Positions 10,653 to 24,455 of a stretch of DNA of 64,000 nt are shown one piece after another; position 1 is the first letter of the stretch; every line of letters starts with the position of its first letter. Made by a program: the position numbers and the translations under genes. The notes beneath the pieces are model-generated. The model saw only the letters and a program-made list of their open reading frames with translations, did no database searches and had not been told where the DNA came from. The stretch comes from Tillus elongatus (lineage: Eukaryota; Arthropoda; Insecta; Coleoptera; Cleridae): NCBI GenBank assembly GCA_964006375.1, contig OZ023270.1, positions 74,775,891-74,839,890 of the forward strand. Reading direction: 5' to 3'.

Positions 10653-10996
10653 GGAGGCAGCAAGTGCGTTGTGGTTGCGAATTTTGATTAAATGCTTCAT
10701 ATTTGAAAAGCTCAATTTGCTATTAACCTATAAGGTTGACCAGGAAACGGATTTTTTCAGTAACACTTTTGGTTTACTTTTGGAAATTTCTGTACAATCA
10801 AGTTATTTTGATGAAACATGGCACATTGTTTTTACTATATATGTTATACTGGTAATCAAACTTGATGCCTGCTTTTTCTATATAGGTTATACTGGTAACC
10901 AAAATTGATGTCTGCTTTCTTAAAAAGAAAACACACATATTTGCAATAAAAACATTTTAATGAAAATTCACTATCATAACGCACTTGCTGCGTCCC
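10653..10996. mobile_element. M1 MITE, complete copy
   Basis: About 344 bp with inverted termini of roughly 40 bp: GGAGGCAGCAAGTGCGTT on the left and AACGCACTTGCTGCGTCC on the right. Each continues inward as GCGAATTTT-ATTAAATG and its complement. There is no coding capacity. The terminus itself is a mini-hairpin (ACGCA/TGCGT). It recurs, complete or partial, at 12717, 14588-15090, 19213-20301, 21385, 21905 and 53240. Confidence 0.8.
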
Positions 10997-11575
10997 GAGA
11001 TTTTTTCAAATCAAAATATGTAACGTTTAATGGCTTAATACGTTTTAAATATAATGATGAGTCCATAATTATGTGATCATTTTGAAAGAAAATTCTTAAA
11101 CCTTTATAAAATTAAAATCACTTATGATACATTATTGTAAAGGGAACTTGGCATTTTGTTTTCCAGTGGTTTTTAAGATATCTAAGCATACAGGGGGTAG
11201 CCAAAATTTTAAATCTGAAACCATCAAGCCAGCCGAGATATCCGGTTAGAACAGGAGAACCGGGACACGCGGTATATATACATTATGCAGGCTGGTCCAT
11301 AAGGTGGATGATTGTTATTTGTAAATATAGAGGTAGAGATCATTTTTCTGGATTCACAAATCTTTGTTTTCTTCTGTGTAACTGGTTTCGCTGTTTGATG
11401 CATCATCAGACAGGAAATGATTATGTCGAACAGCCAAACCGGTTACAAAAGAGAAAACAAACATTTTTGAAGCCCAGGAAATAGTCTCTACGTTTGTATT
11501 TACTATGGAACGGTTTCACCAAGTAAGGATAACAATAACTAATGACTTGTTATTATTTCATTAAAAATCGCATAC
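10997..11575. other. Unassigned stretch
   Basis: AT-rich with no gene recognised. A short block near 11280-11310 (GCAGGCTGGTCCATAAGG) resembles the mariner-type terminus GGGTGGCCCATAAG seen at 13780 and 46080. Confidence 0.4.
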
Positions 11576-11578
11576 TTA

Positions 11579-11718
11579 GCTTAGTTCAAACACTCGCGAA
11601 TGCGAAAAGCGAATTGTGTTCCTATTGATCCATATTAGGATATTATTTGAAATAAACCAATAGGGATAGGTTTCACTGCGATTTCCCAATTCGCTTTTCG
11701 CGAGTGTATGAACCAAGC
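11579..11718. mobile_element. Short palindromic MITE (H1) with TTA target duplication
   Basis: 140 bp. Inverted ends GCTTAGTTCAAACACTCG and CGAGTGTATGAACCAAGC continue inward through GCGAAAAGCGAATTG. The flank is TTA on both sides (11576-11578 and 11719-11721). A 3-bp TTA duplication is typical of PIF/Harbinger. Related copies lie at 36558 and 36716. Confidence 0.8.
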
Positions 11719-11929
11719 TTAAGACGTATAAAAATTACACCTTTCTTATAAAATAAAGAATCACGCAGATGGTGCCCTCTACAAATTACAACAAATAATT
11801 AACAATTTTAAATTTAGCGCCGCAATAGTTCTCTACTTTGCGCTTTTCAAGTTATTACTTTGAAGAATAAAGACGTTCTACAAAAATAATAAAAACAAGC
11901 TTTTAATTAACTTTGACTTGGTTGTTTCT

Positions 11930-12600
11930 TTAGTAAATAGCTTTGATCAGATCATAAGCCACGAAAATCTCAACAGGTTTTCCGGAAATTTTTTAAAAGC
12001 AAGTTGTTTATATAAAGCATAGTACATGCAAAAATTTGGATATCCTGGTTAAAATACAGAAAATTTATAAGTTGTTAAGAAAAAAATTTCGATCGCAGTT
12101 AAGGTCAGAGAAGGGTAAAACCCAAAATATTAAGTGTGGTAAATAAAATCTATTAAATATGGCAGACAAGGATTAAGTTTCTTTGGCGCAAAAAGGTCAC
12201 GACCCAAAAAATCACTTTGAAACTTTTATAACTGTTCTTTTAAAAACGTCAAGAGGGCATTTGAAACAGCTATGGGCATATTTCGTATCTCCAATAATTT
12301 CCGGCTGAAAAAGTAAAAAAAATATAAATCTGTGGCCGAAGGAAGAAAAATCCAAAGCACCCCCAAAAACACCCATTTGAAACGTCAAAATTGGTAATTT
12401 TTAAACAAAGATTCTGAATCGAATGAGGGGCTATAGGGAACAACTACCTATTGCAAAAAGTGTTTTACAACGTCTTAAACTTCTGTTTCAATAGCTATTA
12501 TTCCTTCATTTGCCTAAAATATTTGCTGAAAATTAATTTGAACGTAACCTTGTTTACGATGTTCCGGCAGCAGTTTAAATTATAGTGTGTGTGATTTAAA
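11930..12600 (+). repeat. Diverged TAR1 right arm
   Basis: Order and wording match the TAR1 right arm at lower similarity: CAGGTTTTCCGGAAATTTT, ACGTCAAAATTGG, CCTTCATTTGCCTAAAATA and GATGTTCCGGCAGCAGT. It has no (TA)n core and looks old. Confidence 0.55.
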
Positions 12601-12716
12601 AATGATATATTTTTTTATTATTTTTATATGACACAATAAATTTGAAAAATCTATTTTCTTCAGTCAACAAAGCGATCAACGGACAAACCATATATAACCA
12701 GTAGTATAATTCGGAC

Positions 12717-12765
12717 GCAGCAAGTGCGTTATGGTAGCGGATTTTCATAAATATTTTGTTCTAAA
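12717..12765 (+). repeat. M1 MITE terminus, unpaired
   Basis: GGACGCAGCAAGTGCGTT followed by ATGGTAGCGGATTTTCAT. No matching right end was seen nearby. Confidence 0.65.
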
Positions 12766-12902
12766 ATTTCAGTAACTTGATTTTCTATAAACCTAGAGAC
12801 TTTCATTTTGGTATACAACAAAATCTGTAAAAACAACTTGTGTACCTTATTTCATCACACCCACTTCCTTATTTTTAGACATAATTTTTTAAAGCTGTAT
12901 TT

Positions 12903-13026
12903 TTAGTGAATTTTCTTTAAAAAAATTCACTAACGAGGAGATCCCGACTTTTGAATTTTGAAAAAATTTCTTCAAATGAGCGCTATTTAGGGAACCCAAA
13001 TCCGAGGTCGGTTTCAGACTTTATAT

Positions 13027-13113
<87 letters not shown>

Positions 13114-13822
13114 TATATATTTATGTGTCACAAATTTAACTAAAAAAATAACAGACCGATTTTGATAAAACTTAGTGAGGACCTTCCTTTCGCAGGTGGC
13201 TTGGATAAGTTGGTTAGCCAGGAAAATCCGCCGGGGTTTTCCCGGAAAATTTTGTGTTTTCTTTCGGAAAAGAATTATATCGCCGGAATTAACAAAGTAA
13301 GGGCAACCAAATTTGGCACGCGGGTTTATGTCATTATAGGTAAGTTACCTACCAAAATTTAGCTTTGTAGATTAAAGGACAGGCATTTAAAGAAAAATAA
13401 ATTTGGGTTTTCCTCAAAACGTCGCGATTTAAAACGTCAAAATTGGTAATATTTAGGCAATGAACCTGAAAATATTATGAGCTATGGAAGAAAAATGTCT
13501 TAAGAAGAATGTTTTACAAAGCCTGAAGTCTTAGTTTCAATCGTCATTGTTCTTCATTTTAATAAAATATTCCCAGAAAATTCATTTCAAATAGACCCTT
13601 GTCTGATGCTTTGGCAGTAGTGTTGGCTATAGAGTTTATCGGTTCATTTTTGTCGAATTTTCGTGAAAAATCCTTAAAGCCAATATATCTGTTATTATGC
13701 AAGTTACGAAAAAAAATTGTATACAATAATTATAGGGTGTCTTGAGCTACATCTTAAAAAAATATTTTCCAATTACAGGGTGGCCCATAAGTCGTTGGTG
13801 ATTCAAATTTTCTTTTTTAGGG
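12903..13822 (+). repeat. TAR1 repeat
   Basis: Left arm (GAATTTTCTTTAAAAAAAT, CACTAACGAGGAGATCC, CAAATGAGCGC), then (TA)n at 13030-13110 and a right arm reaching CAGGGTGGCCCATAAGTC at about 13778. That last block looks like a mariner-type terminus and is shared with the copies ending at 10540 and 46080. Confidence 0.8.
13030..13110. repeat. (TA)n microsatellite within TAR1
   Basis: About 80 bp of TA repeats. Confidence 0.97.
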
Positions 13823-13859
13823 AATTTTATTTAAAAAATTCACTAAAGGGGAGATCCGT

Positions 13860-13945
<86 letters not shown>

Positions 13946-14560
13946 TACCGATAACTCAAAAAATAATAGACCGATCTTGATCAAATTTGGTGAGTACCTT
14001 CCTTTTGCAAGTGGCTTAGATATGTTCGTTAGCCAGCAAAATCGAACAAGGTTTTCCCGGAAAATTTTGTGTTTTCTTTCTGAAAAAATTCATATCTCCG
14101 GAAGTAACAAAGTGAAGGCAACCAAATTTGGTATGCGTATTTATATTATAAAGGGCGAACCATGTAAGTTTAAGGACAAAAAAGTTACGGGCAGCTAAAG
14201 AAACAAATTTTGGAGTTTTCCTCAAAACGCCAAACTCGCAATTTAAAACCTCAAAATTGGCAATGTTTAGACAAATAACGTGAAACAAATACGGATTGTG
14301 AAAAGTAGATGTTGCAAGAAGAGTGTTCTGCGAACCCTTAGGTTTCAGATTCAACCATCGTTGCCCTTCATTTTACTAGAATATTTACAGAAAATTCATT
14401 CCAAGTAGACCCTTTCTCTGATGCTTTGGCTGTCGGTTTAGTTAAGTTGAAGCTTTCGCTGTAGGTTTAGTGAAGTTTATGGTTTAAAGGTCTATAATTT
14501 TTAGCTAATTTTCGTACAACAAATTCGTTATTGCATTTTAGCATTTTTTTTATCAAAATA
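13823..14560 (+). repeat. TAR1 repeat, shortened left arm
   Basis: It follows directly on the previous copy, so the two form a head-to-tail pair. The left arm is cut to about 40 bp (CACTAAAGGGGAGATCC). (TA)n covers 13863-13943 and the right arm matches the 9570 copy. Confidence 0.8.
13863..13943. repeat. (TA)n microsatellite within TAR1
   Basis: About 80 bp of TA repeats. Confidence 0.97.
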
Positions 14561-14587
14561 TGATGCATGTTTGTAAGAAAAAAATCT

Positions 14588-15095
14588 GAACGCAGTAAGT
14601 GCGTTTTTGTAGCAAAGTTTCATTAAATCCTTCAAAGTTCAGTAACTCAATTTGCTACTAACGTAAGTTGTGTTGGTTAGGAAACCAACATTTAACTTTA
14701 TTTTCGGAAAATTTTTGTATGAACGCAGCAAGGGCGTTTTGGTTGCGAATTTTCATTAAATGTTTCAAATTTCAATATCTCAATTTGCTATTAACCTAAG
14801 GTTCATTGGCTAGGAGACCAGTTTTCTCAGAAACATTTAAAGTTTATTTTCGGAAAGTTTTTGTACATTTTCAAATGATTATTTTGATAAAATATGGTAC
14901 ATTGTTCTGACTATATAGGTTATACCGGTAACCAAATTGATGCCTACTCGCATTAGAGCGATATATATGTGTAATTAAAAACATTTTTATGAAAATTCAC
15001 TTCCATAACACTTCCTAGCACTTGCTGCGCCCAGAGTTTTTTAATTTATAAGATGTTTTTATTGAAATGCAGTGTCATAACGCACTTGCTGCATC
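14588..15095. mobile_element. M1 MITE cluster, nested or tandem
   Basis: Two left termini in a row (near 14588 and 14725, GAACGCAGYAAGKGCGTT type) are followed by two right termini (near 15010, GCACTTGCTGCGCCC, and 15073, AACGCACTTGCTGCATCC). The arrangement suggests one M1 copy inserted in or recombined with another. Confidence 0.65.
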
Positions 15096-15580
15096 CAGTC
15101 TTTGAATGTTACTGTATCGGTTAATGCACTCCCAACATAAAGTTTGAATTTATTGAGTTAATAAAACAGTTTATTGCATCTGACGTAAAGACCGGGTAAA
15201 ATAAGCATAAGAAATATTTACCGAAATAAACTTAGGTTTTCCAATGAATAATACTAAGATTTCCACTCAACCATGGTTCCGTCAAAGATACTTTTATAGT
15301 CAATAGCAAGAATATGTTTTAATATTTCTTTATTGATCCTTATAATCACGTTGCAAAAACTAACAGAAATGCATGGAATAGTTATAACATTAGAAAACTG
15401 GACATAATATGCCGTCTGACTTAGATACACCAGAATAAAAACATCTTATCTGATTGAAAAACTCAGCTAAACAAATAAATTTATTTTATTTACTACTAAT
15501 CCTTGGAAGATGACGCAACAACAGGAAGTGCGGTGGAAGTGGTGACGGACAACAAAACAGTCCTTGTTAGCGATTTTTTT
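15096..15580. other. Unassigned stretch
   Basis: AT-rich with no gene or known repeat recognised. Confidence 0.45.
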
Positions 15581-15669
15581 TTTAATTCGCTAATGAGGAG
15601 GCATCCGAAACCCAGGAAGTTATACCAACTATAACAGGATCTATAACACGGCATTACTGTACTATACAA

Positions 15670-16071
<402 letters not shown>

Positions 16072-16266
16072 ACCGATAACTCAAAAAATAATGAATGAAG
16101 GACTGGTATTCTCAAGTCTTGAAGATGCTGTTTGGGTCCGATTTCTGCGAGTATCAGGAGTTGCGCAGAATTGAATGTACCTAAAATTTTTAAAAATATA
16201 TTTACTTATGCTCAGGTTGGACATTGTTCGTATTTTTGTATAAAAGTATTTTTCCATACAATGATT

Positions 16267-16387
16267 TTTAGTGAATTTTCTTAGAGAAAATTAACTAATG
16301 GGGAGATCCCGACTTTTAAATTTTGAAGAAATTTTTTTCAAATGAGCGCAAACTAGGACCCCTAGACCCCATATCCGGGGTAAGTTT

Positions 16388-16458
<71 letters not shown>
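16267..16458 (+). repeat. TAR1 left arm, interrupted by mariner B
   Basis: Left arm (TTAGTGAATTTTCTTAG, GGGGAGATCCCGAC, CATATCCGGGGTAAG) and (TA)n up to mariner B. The same TAR1 copy resumes at 18525 after the insertion. Confidence 0.85.
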
Positions 16459-19212
<2,754 letters not shown>

Positions 19213-19240
<28 letters not shown>

Positions 19241-20301
19241 GCGAATTTTCGGTAAATTTGCAGTTTAGCTCCCAAACGCTTTTCAAAAAACTGTTTTCAG
19301 AAACCTGACTAGAGCCCCTCCCCTCCCCCAACACACACACAAACCCCAAGAAACATTTCTTGTTCACATCCCCCAAGGAAGTTACGGGACCAGGAGTGAG
19401 TAGGGGTGCTGGGCGGGGTAGGTAGTAAAAAGGAAATATGCGAATAAAACGGGCTTGAAAATTGTCTTTTTCACATCTTAAAGCCATATCCCCCTTAAAC
19501 CCTGCCTACCCCGCACAGCACCCCTATTCCCCCAGGTGCCGTAACTTCCTTGGCGGGTATGAACAAGAAATGTTTCTTGTGGTTTATGCAACGAGGGTGG
19601 TTGTATGTACGCGAGGGGGAAAGCAAAATCCCCACGACGAAGCAGCCACCCCCAACTCTTCCGCAAGTCGAAGGGGGGGGGGGTCTGCTTCGTCGTAGGC
19701 ATTTTCCTTCCCCCCCTCGTGTGCATATAACCACCTTCGTTGCATAGACCACAAGAAAAACTTCTTGTTCATACCCCCAAGGAAGTTACGTGACCTGGGG
19801 GCGAATAGAGGTGATGTGCGGGGTAGGCGGGGTTTAATGGGGATGTGGCTTCAAATAGACAGCTTTTAAGCAGCTTTCTTCGCTTTTTCTGCTCATATTT
19901 CCTTTTTACTACCTACCCCGCCCAGCACCCCTATTCACTCACAGTCCCGTAACTTCCTTGGCGGGTGTGAACAAGAAATTTTTCTGGTAGTTTGTGCATC
20001 CAGGTGGGGTCCTAGTAATATTTCTGAAAACAATTTTTTGAAAAGCGTTCGGGAGCTAATCTGCAAATTTACCGAATTTTCATTAAATCCTTCAAATTTC
20101 AATAACTCAATTTGCTATTAACGTAAGCTTTGTTGGTTAGGAAACCAACATTTAAGTTTATTTTCGGAAAATTTTTGTATATTTTCAAACCGTTTCTACT
20201 ACATAGGCTATACCAGTAATCAGATTAATGCCTGCTCGCATTTGCTATTAAAAACATTTTTATGGAAATTCACTTCGATAACACATTTGCTGCATCCAGA
20301 C
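19213..20301. mobile_element. M1 MITE split by a fold-back element
   Basis: Left terminus at 19213 (GGACGCAGTAAGTGCGTT) and right terminus at about 20301 (ACACATTTGCTGCATCC). An 823-bp fold-back element occupies 19251-20073. Without it the MITE would be about 260 bp. Confidence 0.75.
19251..20073. mobile_element. Fold-back element (FB) with 8-bp target duplication
   Basis: Ends GGTAAATTTGCAGTTTAG and its imperfect complement face each other. GAATTTTC is duplicated on both sides (19243-19250 and 20074-20081). An 8-bp duplication is typical of hAT-type insertion. Much of the 823 bp is self-complementary in nested blocks, including a core hairpin with CGAAGCAG/CTGCTTCG around 19640-19700. The short overlapping ORFs here are by-products of the palindrome. 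Related pieces lie at 22841-24265 and 27971-28541. Confidence 0.88.
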
Positions 20302-20419
20302 TTTTGAAAAATGTGTATATATTTCGATGAAATATGGTACAATGTGTCTACTATATAGGCAACCAAGTTTGATGCCTGCTTTCATCAAAGAAAGACATTT
20401 GCTATTAAAAATATTTTAA

Positions 20420-20935
20420 AGAGATTTTGAGGATCTCGTATTAAGCGATCGACGTTTGAAAGTGAGAGAACTATCAAAATGTTGGGGTCTTCAAATACAA
20501 GCATTTGCCGAAGACAATTGTCGCAGGGGACGAAACTATGGTTCTCTACTATGGTCCTTTGTGCAAAAGGGAATCGATGGAATGGAAGCGTAAAGGAGAA
20601 GCACCGCCCAGAAAGTTTAACGTCTGTCACTAGGCAAAAAGTGCGATTTTTTGGGATTGTGAGGGTATTCTTCTCATAGACTTTAATGAACGCAACACCA
20701 GTTAACGAGGCATATTATGCAACACTCCTGCATAAATTACGACAAAATATTCGGGTGAAAAGACGTGGGAAACTGACCAGAGACGTGCGTTTTCTCCATG
20801 ACAATGCACCCGTGCGCACTGCTGGAATTTCAAAGGCGCAATGCGTGACTGCGGTTTCGAACAAGTTGATCACGCTCCATATAGTCCAGATATGGCCCCC
20901 AGTGACTGGCACTTGCCGAGTTTCATCGAAATCAG
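20420..20935 (+). pseudogene. Mariner (DD34D type) transposase, decayed
   Basis: Plus-strand pieces in shifting frames match classical mariner transposases: VLSDRRLKVRELSK, then MEWKRKGEAPPRK-like and VTRQKV-like blocks, YYATLLHKLRQNIRVKRRGK, FLHDNAPVRTAGIS (second catalytic Asp) and a SPDMAPSDWHL-like third motif. Several frameshifts and an in-frame stop are present. It follows directly on an M1-like sequence on its left, as does the mariner scrap at 53340. The right end runs into a TAR1-like block at about 20925. Confidence 0.85.
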
Positions 20936-20962
20936 TTATTTATTTTTTGAGTTATCGGTTGG

Positions 20963-20966
<4 letters not shown>

Positions 20967-21041
<75 letters not shown>
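20967..21041. repeat. (TA)n microsatellite
   Basis: TA repeats between an inverted TAR1 start (TTTTTTGAGTTATCGG, 20943) and a TAR1 right arm. Confidence 0.97.
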
Positions 21042-21044
<3 letters not shown>

Positions 21045-21200
21045 CCTCTCTTTTATTAATGGCTTGGATGAGTTCGTTAGCCAGAAAAATCGGACGGTTT
21101 TCCGAAAATGTTGAGTTTTCTTTCGAAACAAATTTTTTTCTCCGAAAATTACAAAGCTATTGTAACTAAATTCGATAAGTATGTTGCCTTGTGAAAGACC
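21042..21200 (+). repeat. TAR1 right-arm fragment
   Basis: ATGGCTTGGATGAGTTCGTT, CAGAAAAATCGGACGG and GTTTTCTTTCG blocks match the TAR1 right arm, slightly diverged. Confidence 0.65.
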
Positions 21201-21384
21201 TTGCTACATACCAAAATTAACTTTCTAAATTTATAGAAAATTGAGTTATTCAAATTGAGTGTTCTTTCGTAAAAAATGTTTATTTATGTTAATGAGGTTT
21301 GGTGGATATGTTGCCTTGGGAAAGACCTTACTACATATTAAAATTCAACTTTCTAAGTTTATAAAAAATTTAGTTATTCAAATT

Positions 21385-21432
21385 TGAAGCATTTAATAAA
21401 AATTCACTACCAAAACGCACTTGATGCGTCCC
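21385..21432 (-). repeat. M1 MITE right terminus
   Basis: AAAATTCACTACCAAAACG followed by CACTTGATGCGTCCC. Partner end not assigned. Confidence 0.65.
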
Positions 21433-21904
21433 GAACTTTTTTCAATTTTGCTTACAGTGCTTTGAGAAATAAATGGGCTATTAGGGTAGGTCTTATTAAA
21501 AAATTGCACTGTGCGACTTCTGTCACCAAAACCAATTACATTTAATATTATGACACATTATTTTTCAGTCGACTGAATATTTTTCTTAAACACTTGCAAT
21601 AATTGTTTAACAGTGACTAAAGTAACCTTAAGTTAAGTACATTATTTACTAGTGCTGACTCTCATGTAGAACATAGTCAAATGTGAGGCACTCAAATGGT
21701 AAAAATTAGGAAAAAAAATGAAATGATGGAAGATCCTTATCTGCTTGAAATATTTTGTGATAAAAATTACCTATCAGTATCAAAACAAAATTCCGAACAG
21801 TATTCATTCCTATCTAAACTGATAACAAATTGACATTTTTAAAACCAGAAATTGGGTTCATCGCCACATTTTTAAAATTAAAGCTTCGATATTTTCTTCA
21901 TGAA
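21433..21904. other. Unassigned AT-rich stretch
   Basis: No gene or repeat family recognised. Confidence 0.45.
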
Positions 21905-21962
21905 TAAAAAAATCCTGGACGCAGCAGGTGCGTTATGGTAGTGAATTTTCATAGAAATGATC
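21905..21962 (+). repeat. M1 MITE left terminus
   Basis: GGACGCAGCAGGTGCGTT followed by ATGGTAGTGAATTTTCAT. No partner was found. Confidence 0.65.
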
Positions 21963-22079
21963 TGGCACAAAATATTTTATTATAACTTTTTTTTCTTGTA
22001 ACATAGAAATCTAAATTTTGGTGTATAGCTTACTTTGTTATATTGTAAACCTACCTACCAAATTTGGTTATCATAGCTT

Positions 22080-22245
22080 TTTTATTTTTTTAAATAAAAT
22101 TTTTTTTCGAATGAAAACTCAAAATTTTCCCGGAAAACCTCGTTCGATTTTCCTGACTAACGAACTTATCCAAGCCATTTACAAAAGGAAGGTACATGCC
22201 AAATTGTATGAAAATCGGCCCATTATTTCTCGAGTTATCGATGTG

Positions 22246-22327
<82 letters not shown>

Positions 22328-22465
22328 ATATAAAAATTGAAACTGACCCCGGATATGGGTTCTGGGGGTCCTAGTTCGCGCTCATTTGCAAAATTTTTTT
22401 CAAAATTCGAAAGTCGGGATCTCCCCATTAGTGAATTTTTTCTACGAAAATTCACTAATATTAAC
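22080..22465 (-). repeat. TAR1 copy, reverse orientation
   Basis: The right arm in reverse (TTCCCGGAAAACCTCG, CCATTTACAAAAGGAAGG, GGCCCATTATTTCTCG) comes first. A CATA-repeat, (TA)n to 22322 and the reversed left arm (CCCCGGATATGGGTTC, CGCGCTCATTTGC, CACTAATATT) follow. Confidence 0.85.
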
Positions 22466-22644
22466 GAACAAAAAAATTTACTCTCTGCTTTAAACTTTTT
22501 TTTCCAGCACCAATGAATAAAATCAATTGTTTTTTAGTGCTGAACATAGGACTAATTTTCCTTTAAGAGGTATCAAAATACGGTATTTAAAAATTTTGTG
22601 AGGGCAGTTAAAGCGGATTGGGGTGCTAGAAAGATTTTTATTTA

Positions 22645-22840
22645 AGGTGACATTTAAAAAATCTAAGTTGACCCCTCCTTTCAGCAATTTAAATTTTAAG
22701 AAAAAATTTACAACAGAGAAACTTTATGTATTCCTACTGTTGAAATACACTGTAGAAGGCCTAACAGTTTTGTTAGTGTTTTGACAAACATGAAAACAAA
22801 CGAAACAGAAAAAAAAACTGGTAACAATAGAAATAACTGC
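22645..22840 (+). repeat. Direct repeat flanking the FB/LINE block, copy 1
   Basis: It begins AAGGTGACATTTAAAAAA and ends GGTAACAATAGAAATAA. A similar but clearly diverged copy lies at 24266-24455. Confidence 0.75.
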
Positions 22841-23200
22841 CTAGAACCCCCCTGGATGCCCAAACCACAAGAACAATTTCTTGCAAACAACCCCCAAGAA
22901 AGTTACAGGACCAGGAATGAATAGCGGTGCTGAGCGGAAAATGCGGAAAAAAACCCCGCTTAGTCAAACCCCTAAAAGCTGCCTTTTCACATGTTGCAGC
23001 CATACCTCCTTTAAACAATGTCTATGCTGCATTCGCCCCGGGTCCCATAACTTTCTTGCGGTTTGTTCTGCAGAAATTTTTCATGTGGTTTATGCATTGA
23101 GGGTGGTTGTAGATGCTGGAGGGGAAGGAGAAACCCCACGACGAAGTAGCGGACCAAAACCTCTACCCCAATCCACCAGTCAAAAGCAGGGCGGGGTGTA

Positions 23201-23970
23201 TTTCCCTCAGTGCCCATGCAAAGGTCTTTCAGGCCGAAATATACGCCATCCTGCACTGTGTGTGGGAGAACAAGAGGAGAGGCTACACCAACAAGCGGAT
23301 CCTCATAGCCGCAGACAGCCAGACACCCCTTAAAGCCCTAAGTAGCCCACAGGTAAACTCCAAGCTGGTAAGTGAGTGCCAAGACGAGACGAGCGACCTG
23401 GCTGGGCAGAATGAGGTCACCCTCATCTGCGTGCCGGGTCACTAGGGGGTCAAAGGCAATGAAGAAGCTGACAATCTCGCAAAGAGCAGAACCATTTATG
23501 GGACCAGAACCGGTTCTGGGCGTGACAAAGAGCACTGCCAGGAGAGCCATTAAGACCTAGGTCAGAAACGAACACAAGGTGTACTGGGCAGACTGTCCAG
23601 GGCTCAGACATGGGAAGTCAGTAATTGACGAACCCAGTCCAAAGAGAGCTGTGGAGCTGCTAAATCTTAGCAGAGGACAGCTCAGAAACACAGCAGGTCT
23701 CTTGACGGGACACATGGCCGTCAAGAAACACATGCATAAAATGGGGCTGTTCGAGGGGGAGGAATCAGACCAGCACATCTTGTGCAAGTGGTAAGCTCTG
23801 GACCGCAAAAGACAACTAATCTACGGTCAGTCTAGACCGGAGACAGAGCAATATAAAACTTCACCCTACCAATCGCTGTGCAAACTAGTTCAAGGCACAG
23901 TGATTTTGGAATGGGTGCCAAAGGCTGCAATGCTAGCGGGGTGGCAAAGACCATGACGAGCCCTGAGGGA
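23201..23970 (+). pseudogene. LINE RNase H and CCHC-region fragment
   Basis: Readable plus-strand pieces are FQAEIYAILHCVWENKRRGY, AADSQTPLKALSSPQVNS, ICVPGH followed by an in-frame stop and GVKGNEEADNLAKS. In another frame come YWADCPGLRHGKSVIDEPSP and ALDRKRQLIYGQSRPETEQY. The catalytic D/E/D residues of RNase H are partly present, but the first Asp block lies beyond the truncation. Stops and frame changes make it inactive. The copy at 2105 is the closest relative in the window. Confidence 0.85.
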
Positions 23971-23990
23971 GGAAAGAAAAGAAGAAAAAA
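23201..23990 (+). mobile_element. 5'-truncated LINE, second copy
   Basis: Same family as 1981-3134 but truncated further at the 5' end. It is flanked by GGGCGGGGTGTA (23189-23200) and GGGTGGGGTGTA (23991-24002), a 12-bp target duplication with one difference. The homologous FB element at about 28260 lacks the insertion and serves as an empty-site comparison. The tail is A/G-rich. Confidence 0.88.
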
Positions 23991-24265
23991 GGGTGGGGTG
24001 TAATCTGAGAAATAGATAGTATCGGGTAACTGCAGGGGAAGCGATGTATCGGGAAAGGAGCATCTAACATTGCAAGTGAAAAAATAGAGAATTGTGAAAA
24101 AAAAATCATTTTTAACTTACCGCACCAAGGCCAAGGACGAAGTTTAAATAACTCAGCAAAGACAAGTAAGCAAAAAGTATAGTGTCAATGTGCATGTAAG
24201 ATGCCAAACTTTTATCAGCAGTAGATTTATCTAAAACTGTCCGTGGGGTAAACTGCAAATTCACC

Positions 24266-24455
24266 AAGGTGACATTTAAAAAATAAGTTGACCCCTACTT
24301 TCAGCATTTCTCTTAAAATTACTAAGAACAGAGAAAATTTATATATTCCCACTTTTGAAATGCACTGTACAAGACCTAACAGTTCTCTTTGTGCTTTATG
24401 AAACATAAAAACAAATCAAACGACAGAAAAAAGAAAGATCCTGGTGACAATAGAA
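24266..24455 (+). repeat. Direct repeat flanking the FB/LINE block, copy 2
   Basis: Diverged second copy of 22645-22840 (AAGGTGACATTTAAAAAA start, GGTGACAATAGAAATAC end). It begins immediately after the FB right end. Confidence 0.75.

Larger units (their letters stand above)
22841..24265. mobile_element. FB-family element, left-truncated, carrying a LINE
   Basis: Blocks shared with the FB element at 19251 include CCACAAGAACAATTTCTTG, GAAAGTTACAGGACCAGG, GTGGTTTATGCATTGAGG, CACGACGAAGTAG and a right end GGGTAAACTGCAAATTCACC at 24265. A LINE fragment occupies 23201-23990. Confidence 0.7.

Noticed and set aside
19462..19772. Several overlapping frames of 60-85 codons on both strands
   Set aside because: They arise from the inverted, GC-rich core of the fold-back element.
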